A stretch of DNA of 50,886 bases from Oscillospiraceae bacterium (GTDB taxonomy: Bacteria; Bacillota; Clostridia; Oscillospirales; Acutalibacteraceae): positions 1 through 50,886 of the forward strand of contig SVPK01000002.1 of the NCBI GenBank assembly GCA_015065875.1, in the 5' to 3' direction. The notes beneath the pieces were generated by a model. It made no database searches. It worked only from the letters and a program-made list of their open reading frames with translations, and had not been told where the DNA came from. Positions 29,347-38,678 of the stretch are shown here, piece after piece (positions within the stretch are counted from its first letter, which is position 1; every line of letters begins with the position of its first letter). Both the position numbers and the translations under genes were made by a program.

Positions 29347-31668
29347 ATTATTTTCCTCCTTAACATTATTTTCAGGTTCTATACCCTTAAATCTGCGTAA
29401 TCGCAGAGCATTGGTAACAACAAAAAGCGAGCTCAAAGACATTGCGGCCGAACCGAGCATAGGGCTCAAATGGATACCTAAAAAGGCTAAAGCGCCGGCG
29501 GCAACAGGTATGCCTATAGTATTATAAAAGAAAGCCCAAAACAGGTTCATCTTTATATTTTTAATTACCGCTCTGCTCAACTTAATTGCATTAATTGCAT
29601 CATAAATTGAGTTTTTCATCAAAACTACATCAGCGGTTTCAATCGCTATATCGGTTCCGGCGCCGATTGCAATTCCAACATCGGCGCGCGCCAATGCAGG
29701 CGCATCGTTTATGCCATCGCCCAACATTGCAACATGATGGCCTTTTGACTGCAGATTTCTAATATATGCCTCTTTATCGGCGGGCATTACCTCAGCAACG
29801 GCATCATCAATTCCTAATTCATTTTTAACCGATTGTGCTACGGCTGAATTATCTCCCGTCAGCATAACGGTCTTAATGTTAAGTTGCTTTAATAATGATA
29901 CACCATCAAACGAGGATTCGCGTATTTTATCCGAAAGTGCGATAACACCTATAACCACACCGTCCTGTGCAAACAGTAGTGCAGTTTTACCCTTTTTTGA
30001 GAAATTATCAACAAGTCCTTTTGAAATTATAGAGAGCTTAACCCCCGACTCTTTCATAAAAGAAACATTACCCGCAATAATTTCTTCATTAAGAATTTTG
30101 CCCTTTATTCCGCGACCCGATATGTTTTCAAAATCCATAACCTCGTAAAAATCAGAAGCGGATTTTTTATACTCGTTCACAACGGCTAATGCATATGGAT
30201 GTGTGCTTGCCGATTCAAGCGATGCCGCGCGTTTTAAAAACTCATCCTTGGTTATTGATTTAGAATAAAGAACAACATCAGTAACAACGGGTGTTCCTTC
30301 GGTTAATGTTCCCGTTTTATCGAAAACAACCGTATCAATCGAGTGAAGACGCTCCAAGCTTTCGGCAGAATGAACCAAAATTCCCATTCTGGCGGCTTTT
30401 CCCGTTCCAACCATTATAGCAACAGGTGTTGCAAGTCCAAGCGCGCAAGGACAAGAAATAACCAAAACAGAAACCGCATGTGTGAGCGCGGCTTCGGCAG
30501 AACCGCTTATTAAGAACCAAATTGCCGCAGTTATAATAGCAATAAGCATAACAATAGGAACAAATATACCGCTAACCTTATCAGCAATTCGTGCGATTGG
30601 TGCTTTTGAATTTCCTGCGTCGTCAACCAGACGGATAATCTGCGAAAGGGTTGTATCACTTCCAACCTTTAGGGCCTTAAACTTGAAAAAGCCGTTAATG
30701 TTTTGTGTAGCACAAATAACGGTATCGTCTATTCCCTTTTCAACAGGCAAGCTCTCGCCCGTAACGGCCGATTGATTGATAAATCCTCTGCCTTCAACAA
30801 TAACACCATCGGCAGGAATCGTATCACCCGGACGAATTACGATAATATCACCAACGGCAATTTCCTCTGCAGAAACCGTTAACTCTTTACCATCCCTAAC
30901 GACAAGAGCTGTTTTAGGAGCTAAATTAACAAGTTTTTCAAGCGAATCGGTGGTCTTGGCTTTAGAACGTGCTTCCAAAAACTTTCCAACAGTTACGAGC
31001 GCAAGAATCATTGCAGCAGATTCGAAATAAAGATGATGATAATAGCCGCCTGCTACCGCATAGTTGCCGTTTGTCGTATTATAAATCATCATACAAAGCG
31101 AAAACAGACTATATAAAAATGATGCCGCAGAGCCCATAGCTACCAGCGAATCCATATTTGGTGCTCGTTTTACGATACCACGAAAACCGGATATGAAAAA
31201 CTTTCTGTTTATAATCATAACAGATAGCGCTATGACTAGCTGAATTACGGCTGCATATACGCAGTATCGGTCGCCCCTTAAAAACCAAGGGAGCGGCAGA
31301 CCGATCATATGTCCCATCGCGATATACATAAGCGGTATTAACAGGCAAAGCGAAAGAATTACCCTTTTCTTTAGAGCCTTATCGGCCGCAATAGTTTTTT
31401 CTCTGCGCTTATCCCATTCGCTTTTTGATGATGAATCCGACTGCTCACTATAAACAGCCGCGCCATATCCGATGGCAACAACCGCATTTATAATTTCATC
31501 CGTATTAACGGTATTTTCATCAAAATCAACGGTCATACTGCCGGAAATCAGATTAACCGAAGCATCTATAACGCCCTCAAGCTTTTGAACACTATTTAAA
31601 ACATTAGCTTGACAGGCGGCACAAGTCATACCCGTAACGGAAAATTTTTGCTTAACTATTCTAAACAC
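29149..31668 (-). CDS. copA: Copper-translocating P1B-type ATPase with N- and C-terminal HMA domains
   Basis: GMTCAACQANV HMA; SCPCALGLATP; DKTGTLTEG; MLGDGINDAPALARADVGIAIG; C-terminal GMACGHCTARVEKAL HMA. Confidence 0.95.
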   Translation of the reverse strand: MFRIVKQKFSVTGMTCAACQANVLNSVQKLEGVIDASVNLISGSMTVDFDENTVNTDEIINAVVAIGYGAAVYSEQSDSSSKSEWDKRREKTIAADKALKKRVILSLCLLIPLMYIAMGHMIGLPLPWFLRGDRYCVYAAVIQLVIALSVMIINRKFFISGFRGIVKRAPNMDSLVAMGSAASFLYSLFSLCMMIYNTTNGNYAVAGGYYHHLYFESAAMILALVTVGKFLEARSKAKTTDSLEKLVNLAPKTALVVRDGKELTVSAEEIAVGDIIVIRPGDTIPADGVIVEGRGFINQSAVTGESLPVEKGIDDTVICATQNINGFFKFKALKVGSDTTLSQIIRLVDDAGNSKAPIARIADKVSGIFVPIVMLIAIITAAIWFLISGSAEAALTHAVSVLVISCPCALGLATPVAIMVGTGKAARMGILVHSAESLERLHSIDTVVFDKTGTLTEGTPVVTDVVLYSKSITKDEFLKRAASLESASTHPYALAVVNEYKKSASDFYEVMDFENISGRGIKGKILNEEIIAGNVSFMKESGVKLSIISKGLVDNFSKKGKTALLFAQDGVVIGVIALSDKIRESSFDGVSLLKQLNIKTVMLTGDNSAVAQSVKNELGIDDAVAEVMPADKEAYIRNLQSKGHHVAMLGDGINDAPALARADVGIAIGAGTDIAIETADVVLMKNSIYDAINAIKLSRAVIKNIKMNLFWAFFYNTIGIPVAAGALAFLGIHLSPMLGSAAMSLSSLFVVTNALRLRRFKGIEPENNVKEENNMKTVLKIEGMACGHCTARVEKALYEVEGVKSVLMSLEDGTATVECECDREVLVKVVEDAGYKVVG

Positions 31669-31722
31669 CTCTTTAAATTTTTACTGTTATATATTATAAT
31701 TGTTTACGTATGGAGGAAGGTT

Positions 31723-32760
31723 ATGAACGACTTATGGAACTCGCTTAAAACAAAGAATAAGCCCATTTTCATATATGGCATGGGAAACGGTGCCGATGCA
31801 GTTATAGATAAACTCTATTCAAACGGAATAGGGTTTAACGGCGTTTTTGCGAGTGACTCATTTGTTCGCGGGCAAACCTATCGCGGCCAAGTTGTTCAAA
31901 CCTATAATGATATTTGTTCGCAATATGATAATTTTATAGTTATAACCGCTTTTGGCAGTTCCCTACCCGAGGTTAGAAAAAACATCGAGAAAATCGCAAG
32001 CGAACAGGAGCTATATATTGCCGACGCGCCCGTATACGGCAATACATTTTTTGATATAAATTTTGTTAGGGTTCATAAAAATGAAATTAACCATGTATAT
32101 CAAAATCTTGCCGATGAACATTCGCAGAGAATTTTTGAAAACGTTGTTCGCTTTAAAATGAGCGGAATTCCGCAGTATCTTTTTAATGCGGAAAGCAACG
32201 AAACAGAAACGCTTTTAGATATATTCAAGTTGCCAAAAGGCGCAAATATTTTTGACCTTGGCGCCTTCATCGGCGATACCGCCGATAAATTTTCAAAGCT
32301 ATGGCCCGATTATGGAAAAATCATAGCGGTTGAAGCGAGCAAAAAGAACTATCAAAGACTGCTCCAAAACGCATCAAAAATTCCAAATACTCACTGCGTT
32401 AATGCAGCTATCGGATATTTAAACGGTAGCATCTTTTTTGATAGCGAGGGCGGCCGAAATCAAAGCGCCCATAGCGGAAAGCAAATAACTCCGAGCATAA
32501 CCATTGATTCACTAACCGAAAAATATGGCGCGCCCGATTTTATTAAGTTTGATATCGAGGGCGAGGAGCTATGCGGTTTAATCGGAGCCGAAAAAACCAT
32601 TAAAGAGCATAAACCCGCCATGCTGATATCTGCATACCACCGAAGCGAAGATATTATCAGTATCCCTAAAAAGGTTTTATCGCTTAGGAGCGACTATAAA
32701 ATGCACATTCGCCACTTCCCCTGCATACCCTGTTGGGATACATATTTCATCTTTAATTAA
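31723..32760 (+). CDS. FkbM-family methyltransferase with N-terminal Rossmann-like domain
   Basis: IFDLGAFIGDTADKFSKLWP...VEASKKNYQRLLQN...IKFDIEGEELCGLIGA; ATG with ggaggaagg SD. Confidence 0.8.
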   Translation: MNDLWNSLKTKNKPIFIYGMGNGADAVIDKLYSNGIGFNGVFASDSFVRGQTYRGQVVQTYNDICSQYDNFIVITAFGSSLPEVRKNIEKIASEQELYIADAPVYGNTFFDINFVRVHKNEINHVYQNLADEHSQRIFENVVRFKMSGIPQYLFNAESNETETLLDIFKLPKGANIFDLGAFIGDTADKFSKLWPDYGKIIAVEASKKNYQRLLQNASKIPNTHCVNAAIGYLNGSIFFDSEGGRNQSAHSGKQITPSITIDSLTEKYGAPDFIKFDIEGEELCGLIGAEKTIKEHKPAMLISAYHRSEDIISIPKKVLSLRSDYKMHIRHFPCIPCWDTYFIFN

Positions 32761-32873
32761 TTATATTAGCGGTTGCTAACTGTTGTCAAGAAAATTAAAA
32801 TAATTTATTGTCGATAATTGACTTTTGCAGTCGTTTATGATATATTTCCTTTTGTTGTTTTGGAGGGAGAAAA

Positions 32874-34064
32874 ATGAGAAAAATCAAAAACTTCTATATC
32901 CTGTTTTTAATCGGATATATATCATACTGTTTGGTTTATGTGGCGCGCCTTAACCTTTCTATCGTTTCTACCGAAGCGGAGTTTGTTAAGGTAATTAGTA
33001 TTAAGCAATACGGACTTCTCGGTAGCGCTTTTTTAATTTCATTTGCTTGCGGGCGACTGATTAACGGTATAATCGGTGATAAAATTCATCCGAGATTTAT
33101 GCTCTATATTGGCTTAACCCTTTCGGGTATCGCAAATCTCGGTCTTTCATTCCTGCCTGCTTTCCCGATATTTATTGCTCTCTGGTCGGTGAACGGCTAT
33201 GCTCAAAGTATGCTTTGGGGTTCTTTGCTTTCTTATATTTCCTATATTTCGCCCGCCGAAAAGCGCGTTACAAGCGTTTCGCTTTTGGTTTCATCGGTTG
33301 CAGTTGGCAGTGTTATAGGTCTTTTAATTGCAACCTTTGCAACAACAACCTTTGGCGTTGGCGCCGCTTTCTTAATCCCCGGTATTCTATCTATAGCCTT
33401 GGCTTTTCTCCCCTTACTCGCATTTACCGAAAAAATGGAAATAAAGAAAAGCGGAAAAAACAGTCATATACCTATGCACAAAATGCTCCGTATTCCCGGG
33501 ATTTATATAATGCTTCTCCCCGCAATACTCCATGGAGTTATCAAGGATAACATTTCCTCTTGGGCTCCAAAATTCTTCCAGTCAAGTTATGGCTTTACAA
33601 TCTCCCAAATGCAGATTTTTTTATACATAATACCTGTTATCGGTATGGTTGGAAGACTTGCATACCCGCGTTTTTACGGAATATTCCGTCATAAAGAAAA
33701 CGTTGTCTCGCTCGTATCGGCGGCTATTTGCGCCGTATCGATGCTACCTTTGGTTTTAGGTGTTAAAAATATTATTGTTGCTTCGATTTGCCTTTGTGTA
33801 ACAAATGCCGCAATTAATATTATCAATACCTCAATGCTATCAATGTTCCCGCTTCATTTTGCGGAAAGCGGCAATGTTTCATCGGTTACGGGAATTATGG
33901 ATTTCGCAACATATATGGGCGCCGGCCTCGGTTCAGCTTTCTATGGAGCAACCATGACGGGTCAAAACTATGGCCTTATGTTTGCAACCTGGCTCGGCAT
34001 CGCGGTTGCTATTTCCCTTCTGCTTACAATCATCATCAAAACTCCAAAATTCAATAAGGTATAG
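32874..34064 (+). CDS. MFS transporter (organophosphate/sugar-phosphate permease-like)
   Basis: 12-TM pattern; YISYCLVYVARLNLSIV...GRLINGIIGDKI. Confidence 0.85.
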   Translation: MRKIKNFYILFLIGYISYCLVYVARLNLSIVSTEAEFVKVISIKQYGLLGSAFLISFACGRLINGIIGDKIHPRFMLYIGLTLSGIANLGLSFLPAFPIFIALWSVNGYAQSMLWGSLLSYISYISPAEKRVTSVSLLVSSVAVGSVIGLLIATFATTTFGVGAAFLIPGILSIALAFLPLLAFTEKMEIKKSGKNSHIPMHKMLRIPGIYIMLLPAILHGVIKDNISSWAPKFFQSSYGFTISQMQIFLYIIPVIGMVGRLAYPRFYGIFRHKENVVSLVSAAICAVSMLPLVLGVKNIIVASICLCVTNAAINIINTSMLSMFPLHFAESGNVSSVTGIMDFATYMGAGLGSAFYGATMTGQNYGLMFATWLGIAVAISLLLTIIIKTPKFNKV

Positions 34065-34073
34065 AGGTGAATT

Positions 34074-36086
34074 ATGTTAAGCACTTTAACATTTACAAAA
34101 GAAAAAATTCCGGTAGCTGATTATTCAAAGGAAAGCAGCCTGCCCTCATTAAATAAAATTGGCAATAAGATAGTTGGTTATCGTTCTGAGCTTGACGAGG
34201 ATGATAATTTGTTTGTTGGATTCGGTGATGTTCGTGATATTTTCCCATATCGCATGCAAGATTTATATACACGTGACCGAAAACTTATTGACCTTGAAGT
34301 TGCAGTTTTAGAAAACAAATATATTAAAGCCACTTTCGCTCCTACTTTAGGAGGAAAACTTTTATCGTTAATCGATAAGACCCAAAACCGCGATTTATTA
34401 TTTAAAAATCCAGTTATTCAACCCTGTAATCTTGCGCTTCGAAATGCGTGGACAAGCGGAGGCGTTGAATGGAATATCGGCATGGTTGGTCATTCACCTT
34501 TTACCTGTTCTACTATGCATACTGTTTCCTTAAAAGCGACAGATGGAACTCCGATTCTCCGTATGTATGAATATGAGCGTATAAGAAAAGTTACATATCA
34601 AATGGACTTTTATATACCGAAAAACTCTAAATTTTTGCATTGTAGAATAAGAATCGTTAACCAAAACGATTCAATGGTTCCCATGTATTGGTGGAGTAAT
34701 ATGGCTGTTCCCGAGGATAAAAACTCACGAGTAATCACCTCTGCCAATTGTGCATATACCAGCGAAATTATTAATGGCGAACGAGTTGTTATGAAGCTAC
34801 CTATCCCCTTTTGTGATGGTTTTGATGCTACATATCCAACCAATACCCTCGACCGTAGCCGCGATTATTTTTATCGAACCGATGATTCTAAACCACGATA
34901 TATCGCTTACGTCGATAAAGATGGTTATGGGCTTCTACAAACATCAACCTCAAGACTTAAGGGCAGGAAACTGTTTGTTTGGGGTCAAGGCCCCGGGGCA
35001 AAACATTGGCAGGATTTTCTCTCCTTGCCCGGAAAAGGCGGATATGTTGAAATCCAAGCAGGTCTTGCACGTTCACAGTATGAGCATATCCCTATGCCGC
35101 CCAATACTGCATGGGAATGGATTGAGGTATATGGTGCTATAAGTTGCAAAGCAGGCAAAGTTCACAGCGATTACAAATCGGCTCAAGCCGAGATTGAGAA
35201 GCGACTCAACTCACTAATTAGTATTCCGAATCTCGAAACGGAATTAAAAGAAACAAAATCCGACTTTGTTTTAAAGAAAGCTGAAGAGCGTCACCATTAT
35301 GGTTCTGCATGGGGCAAACTCGAAAACGCGCTTCGCAAATCCGAAAAACGTCCTCTCCTTTCTGAGCACCTTGACTTTGGCAGAATCGGAAAAGAGCAGT
35401 CTGCATGGAACAGTTTACTTAAAGAAGGAACTGTTGGGGTGCACAATCCTAAAAACACCGTTCTTTCTTGGATGCTTCAGGATGAATTTACTGCCCTGCT
35501 TGAATCTGCTGTTGAAGCCAAAGACGCAGATAATTGGTATGCATGGTTGCAACTCGGCGCGATTTATCTCTGTATGGATAAATTTAAAAAAGCTGAAATA
35601 GCATTGCTTAAATCAATCAAGCTCGAAAAGAATGCATGGGCATATTATTGTCTTGCTGTTTTAAACATGTATTTAAAGAATTTTGATGAAGCAAAAAAGA
35701 ATGCTTTAGCGGCAATAAATGAAAAAGATGACGACCTTTCTTTATCAAAAGCAATATTCACCATGCTCAATAATTGCAGTGAATATAGCGCAGTAAAAAG
35801 GTTATATGAAGCCGCCAACCATGAAATTAAAAATGATTCACGCGCTAAGACAGCATATATTTACGCACTTGCTCATAGCGATGACCTTGAAACGGCACTC
35901 CATATGCTTATGGAAAATGGCGGACATATTCTCAATGACGTTAAGGAAGAGGAAGTAATACTTTCTGACCTTTTTGTTTATTGTGTTAAGGGCATAGCCG
36001 ACAAAAATGGTGAAAAGCTTAAAGATATTGAGGTTCCGCTTATCATTGATTTTAGGGTTAAACCTGAAAAATATACATTTAGATAA
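34074..36086 (+). CDS. DUF5107-like protein: mutarotase-like N-terminal region plus TPR-like C-terminal repeats
   Basis: LENKYIKATFAPTLGGKLLSLIDK...TSGGVEWNIGMVGHSPFT...MYWWSNMAVPE...VWGQGPGAKHWQDFL; TPR-like WYAWLQLGAIYLCMDKFKKAEIALLKSI. Confidence 0.8.
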   Translation: MLSTLTFTKEKIPVADYSKESSLPSLNKIGNKIVGYRSELDEDDNLFVGFGDVRDIFPYRMQDLYTRDRKLIDLEVAVLENKYIKATFAPTLGGKLLSLIDKTQNRDLLFKNPVIQPCNLALRNAWTSGGVEWNIGMVGHSPFTCSTMHTVSLKATDGTPILRMYEYERIRKVTYQMDFYIPKNSKFLHCRIRIVNQNDSMVPMYWWSNMAVPEDKNSRVITSANCAYTSEIINGERVVMKLPIPFCDGFDATYPTNTLDRSRDYFYRTDDSKPRYIAYVDKDGYGLLQTSTSRLKGRKLFVWGQGPGAKHWQDFLSLPGKGGYVEIQAGLARSQYEHIPMPPNTAWEWIEVYGAISCKAGKVHSDYKSAQAEIEKRLNSLISIPNLETELKETKSDFVLKKAEERHHYGSAWGKLENALRKSEKRPLLSEHLDFGRIGKEQSAWNSLLKEGTVGVHNPKNTVLSWMLQDEFTALLESAVEAKDADNWYAWLQLGAIYLCMDKFKKAEIALLKSIKLEKNAWAYYCLAVLNMYLKNFDEAKKNALAAINEKDDDLSLSKAIFTMLNNCSEYSAVKRLYEAANHEIKNDSRAKTAYIYALAHSDDLETALHMLMENGGHILNDVKEEEVILSDLFVYCVKGIADKNGEKLKDIEVPLIIDFRVKPEKYTFR

Positions 36087-36089
36087 TTT

Positions 36090-36119
36090 AAAAGCCTGAT
36101 GCATTTTGCATCAGGCTTT
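36090..36119. terminator. Bidirectional terminator
   Basis: aaagcctgatgc-atttt-gcatcaggcttt. Confidence 0.85.
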
Positions 36120-36127
36120 AATTTTAC

Positions 36128-37339
36128 TTAATTTTTGTTAAGTGTGATATTAATTTTGTTGTAGCTATTGTTATCAATCGTTAACTTAACTGTTTGGGTA
36201 GTTTTAGCAGCGGTATAACCTGCAGGAGCGGTTATGGTTAAGGTATAGTTACCATAATTAAGGCCGTCCTTTGTAACAACACCTTCTGCGTTTGTAGAAC
36301 CAAAATCAAACTTTCTGCCATCCTTTGAGGTGAGCGAAATCTTGGCTCCGGGAACAACTGCACCGTTTTGGTCCTTAACGATAACATCGGTCTTGGCGGC
36401 AAAACGCATATTAACAGGGGGCGAAATAACACTCAAGGGCCATACAGGGTCAGGTCCATAGCAGAAACGCTCGATAGCGCAAAACTCGGGGCCGTTATCA
36501 TTGCCAACGTGATATACCCAGTGGTAACCGTTTTTATATCCTGCATAGATAGAAACATGGCAAGCCCAGTTAGAGGATTTATTATTCATATCATTGCAAA
36601 GCAAGATGGAACCAATCGGGATATCCTGGTTCGCCTTAAAACGAATCTCACCGCCGCCCGAACGCGAAGCGGTAAAGGGAATCTCATAGGAATAACCCTT
36701 CTTAACCCAATCCAGAGCAGCACGATACCAGTCATTTGCAAGAGTCGGATTTTCGGGCTTGGTTAAAAACGAGGTATCAAGACCAACAACATTGGGCAGA
36801 TAGTTAAAGTAAACATAGGTTACATAGGAAGCGCAAACAAGGTCGTGCTTTTCAAAATAAGCTATATCGGGCAAGCCTTGTGCGTTAGTTTCATAGCCGC
36901 TTGTTCCGCCATCATAGTCATAGCTTATTTTAGAAAGCCATCCAAGACCTTTTTTATATTTAGATAAAACATACTCCCACATACGGCCATCGGCGCGGTG
37001 CTTTGCGAGATTGTAACCTGTATAAACCATTGAATCCATAAAGATATTATCTTCAATGTCTATATCATTATTAGGGTCATCCGCAACACTAACAATATTC
37101 TGCGGTCTTGAGGTTGTAGAGCTCTGCGGCTTCTGCGATGAAGGCTTATTTGAAGACGAAGAAGGCTCGGAAGAACTTGATGGAGCATCCTCGGAGGAAA
37201 CCGGTATATCGGAAGAAGAAACATCTGATGAATCAACCGACGAGGTATCAACCGGAACCTCTTCCCCTTTACAGGCAGCCATGCCAAACATTAATATCAA
37301 GGTCAAAGCAAAAGCAATGAGCCTAATAGATTTTGTCAT
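36128..37339 (-). CDS. Secreted lipoprotein: Ser-rich linker, NlpC/P60-like (Cys/His) region, C-terminal SpaA/Cna-B-like domain
   Basis: Lipobox FGMAACKG; DLVCASYVTYVYF and WACHVSIYAGY; C-terminal VIVKDQNGAVVPGAKISLTSKDG...NYGNYTLTITAPAGY. Confidence 0.65.
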   Translation of the reverse strand: MTKSIRLIAFALTLILMFGMAACKGEEVPVDTSSVDSSDVSSSDIPVSSEDAPSSSSEPSSSSNKPSSQKPQSSTTSRPQNIVSVADDPNNDIDIEDNIFMDSMVYTGYNLAKHRADGRMWEYVLSKYKKGLGWLSKISYDYDGGTSGYETNAQGLPDIAYFEKHDLVCASYVTYVYFNYLPNVVGLDTSFLTKPENPTLANDWYRAALDWVKKGYSYEIPFTASRSGGGEIRFKANQDIPIGSILLCNDMNNKSSNWACHVSIYAGYKNGYHWVYHVGNDNGPEFCAIERFCYGPDPVWPLSVISPPVNMRFAAKTDVIVKDQNGAVVPGAKISLTSKDGRKFDFGSTNAEGVVTKDGLNYGNYTLTITAPAGYTAAKTTQTVKLTIDNNSYNKINITLNKN

Positions 37340-37417
37340 TTATAAAACATTCCTCTCGATTATTTAATAACCGAGTAAATTTTAATGCTAAACTACGATT
37401 TTGTCAAGATAATTAAA

Positions 37418-37447
37418 GCATACCAACACCGGAAAGTATTGGTATGC
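37418..37447 (-). terminator. cotJ operon terminator
   Basis: agcataccaa-caccggaaagta-ttggtatgct. Confidence 0.7.
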
Positions 37448-37458
37448 TCATAAAATCA

Positions 37459-38064
37459 CTATTTACCGCACTTATCAAAGCTCGGGTTGAAGGCGTAGAA
37501 GTTTTTAGAATCAAGGCGGTCGGTTGCCAAACGCAGTCCCTCACCGAAGCGCTGATAATGAACTATCTCGCGTTGACGCAGGAATTTAATCGGGTCGGCA
37601 ACATCGGGGTCATCGCAGAAGCGGAGTATATTATCATAGGTCGTTCTTGCCTTCTGCTCGGCCGCAAGATTTTCATGCAGGTCGGTTAATACGTCGCCCT
37701 TCGACTGAATATAAGCCGCAGTAAAGGGTGTTCCTGATGCGGCTGCGGGGTAGATTCCCGTTGTATGGTCAACAAAGTAGGCATCGAAGCCGGAGGTTTT
37801 AATCTCTTCTTCGGTTAGGTTTTTGGTTAACTGATAAACTATTGCACCGATCATCTCGAGATGTGCGAGCTCCTCGGTTCCGATGTCTGTCAGTAGACCC
37901 TTAAGCTCATTATAAGGCATCGAAAAGCGTTGGCTCAAATAACGAAGGCTTGCTGCAAGCTCGCCATCGGGGCCACCATACTGCGAAATTATAATCTGTG
38001 CTAGCTTGGGGTTGCAGTTCTTAATATTAACGGGATACTGCAGTTTTTTCTCATATTGCCACAT
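37459..38064 (-). CDS. cotJC: Spore coat protein CotJC (manganese-catalase-like)
   Basis: MWQYEKKLQYPVNIKNCNPKLAQIIISQYGGPDGELAASLRYLSQRF; DIGTEELAHLEMIGA. Confidence 0.95.
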   Translation of the reverse strand: MWQYEKKLQYPVNIKNCNPKLAQIIISQYGGPDGELAASLRYLSQRFSMPYNELKGLLTDIGTEELAHLEMIGAIVYQLTKNLTEEEIKTSGFDAYFVDHTTGIYPAAASGTPFTAAYIQSKGDVLTDLHENLAAEQKARTTYDNILRFCDDPDVADPIKFLRQREIVHYQRFGEGLRLATDRLDSKNFYAFNPSFDKCGK

Positions 38065-38330
38065 TATTTAATCGACTCCTTTAAAGGCTCCCACGGCCAG
38101 GGACCTTTTATCCAGTCCCAGGTTGTATTGCCCATTGTTCCCATAGTTGTAATGGGGCCATAGTTTTGCTCATAGGCGCGAAGCAAAGCTTCATATTTAG
38201 CCTTATAAGAATTAAACATTTTCAGAGCCTCGCCGTTATCGGGATGCGTATCTAAAAAGAGATTGAGCTCAACGAGCGCAAAATGAATGCTTGAAAGTCT
38301 GCGAAGCTGCATTGCTTGCTCTTTATTCAT
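38064..38330 (-). CDS. cotJB: Spore coat protein CotJB
   Basis: FALVELNLFLDTHPDNGEALKMFNSYKAKYEAL; between cotJA and cotJC. Confidence 0.92.
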   Translation of the reverse strand: MNKEQAMQLRRLSSIHFALVELNLFLDTHPDNGEALKMFNSYKAKYEALLRAYEQNYGPITTMGTMGNTTWDWIKGPWPWEPLKESIK

Positions 38331-38581
38331 CGTGCATCTCTCCTATCACACTTGCAGCCTAAAAACGGCTTATCCAAATCGGGAAATACGGTTCCGCGGC
38401 AGAGCGCTTTATCGGGTTCATACATTACACCATAGCTCTGAAACGGCACATATGCCATCGTAAGCGGCAGGCTATCGATACAGTTGTTTATATTGTTCAT
38501 CGGCGGTTGTGAAACTGCGTGAATATTTCCCTGTTTTGCACCGCCGAATGCAAAACGCGAAAAATCAAAGAAATCTTCCAA
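38327..38581 (-). CDS. cotJA: Spore coat associated protein CotJA (TTG start)
   Basis: PLTMAYVPFQSYGVMYEPDKALCRGTVFPDLDKPFLGCKC. Confidence 0.9.
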   Translation of the reverse strand: MEDFFDFSRFAFGGAKQGNIHAVSQPPMNNINNCIDSLPLTMAYVPFQSYGVMYEPDKALCRGTVFPDLDKPFLGCKCDRRDAR

Positions 38582-38596
38582 AGTTTTCTCCTCCGT

Positions 38597-38625
38597 TTAT
38601 TATGATTTCTCTATACATAATATGC
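38597..38625 (-). promoter_or_regulatory. Possible sigma-E-type promoter for cotJABC
   Basis: - strand GCATATT-N14-CATAATAA. Confidence 0.35.
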
Positions 38626-38643
38626 GGACGAGACCATAATGTT

Positions 38644-38677
38644 AAAAGACCTAAACCGAGTTGGTTTAGGTCTTTTT
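38644..38677. terminator. Terminator of radA
   Basis: aaaagacctaaacc-gagt-tggtttaggtcttttt. Confidence 0.85.
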
Positions 38678-38678
38678 A

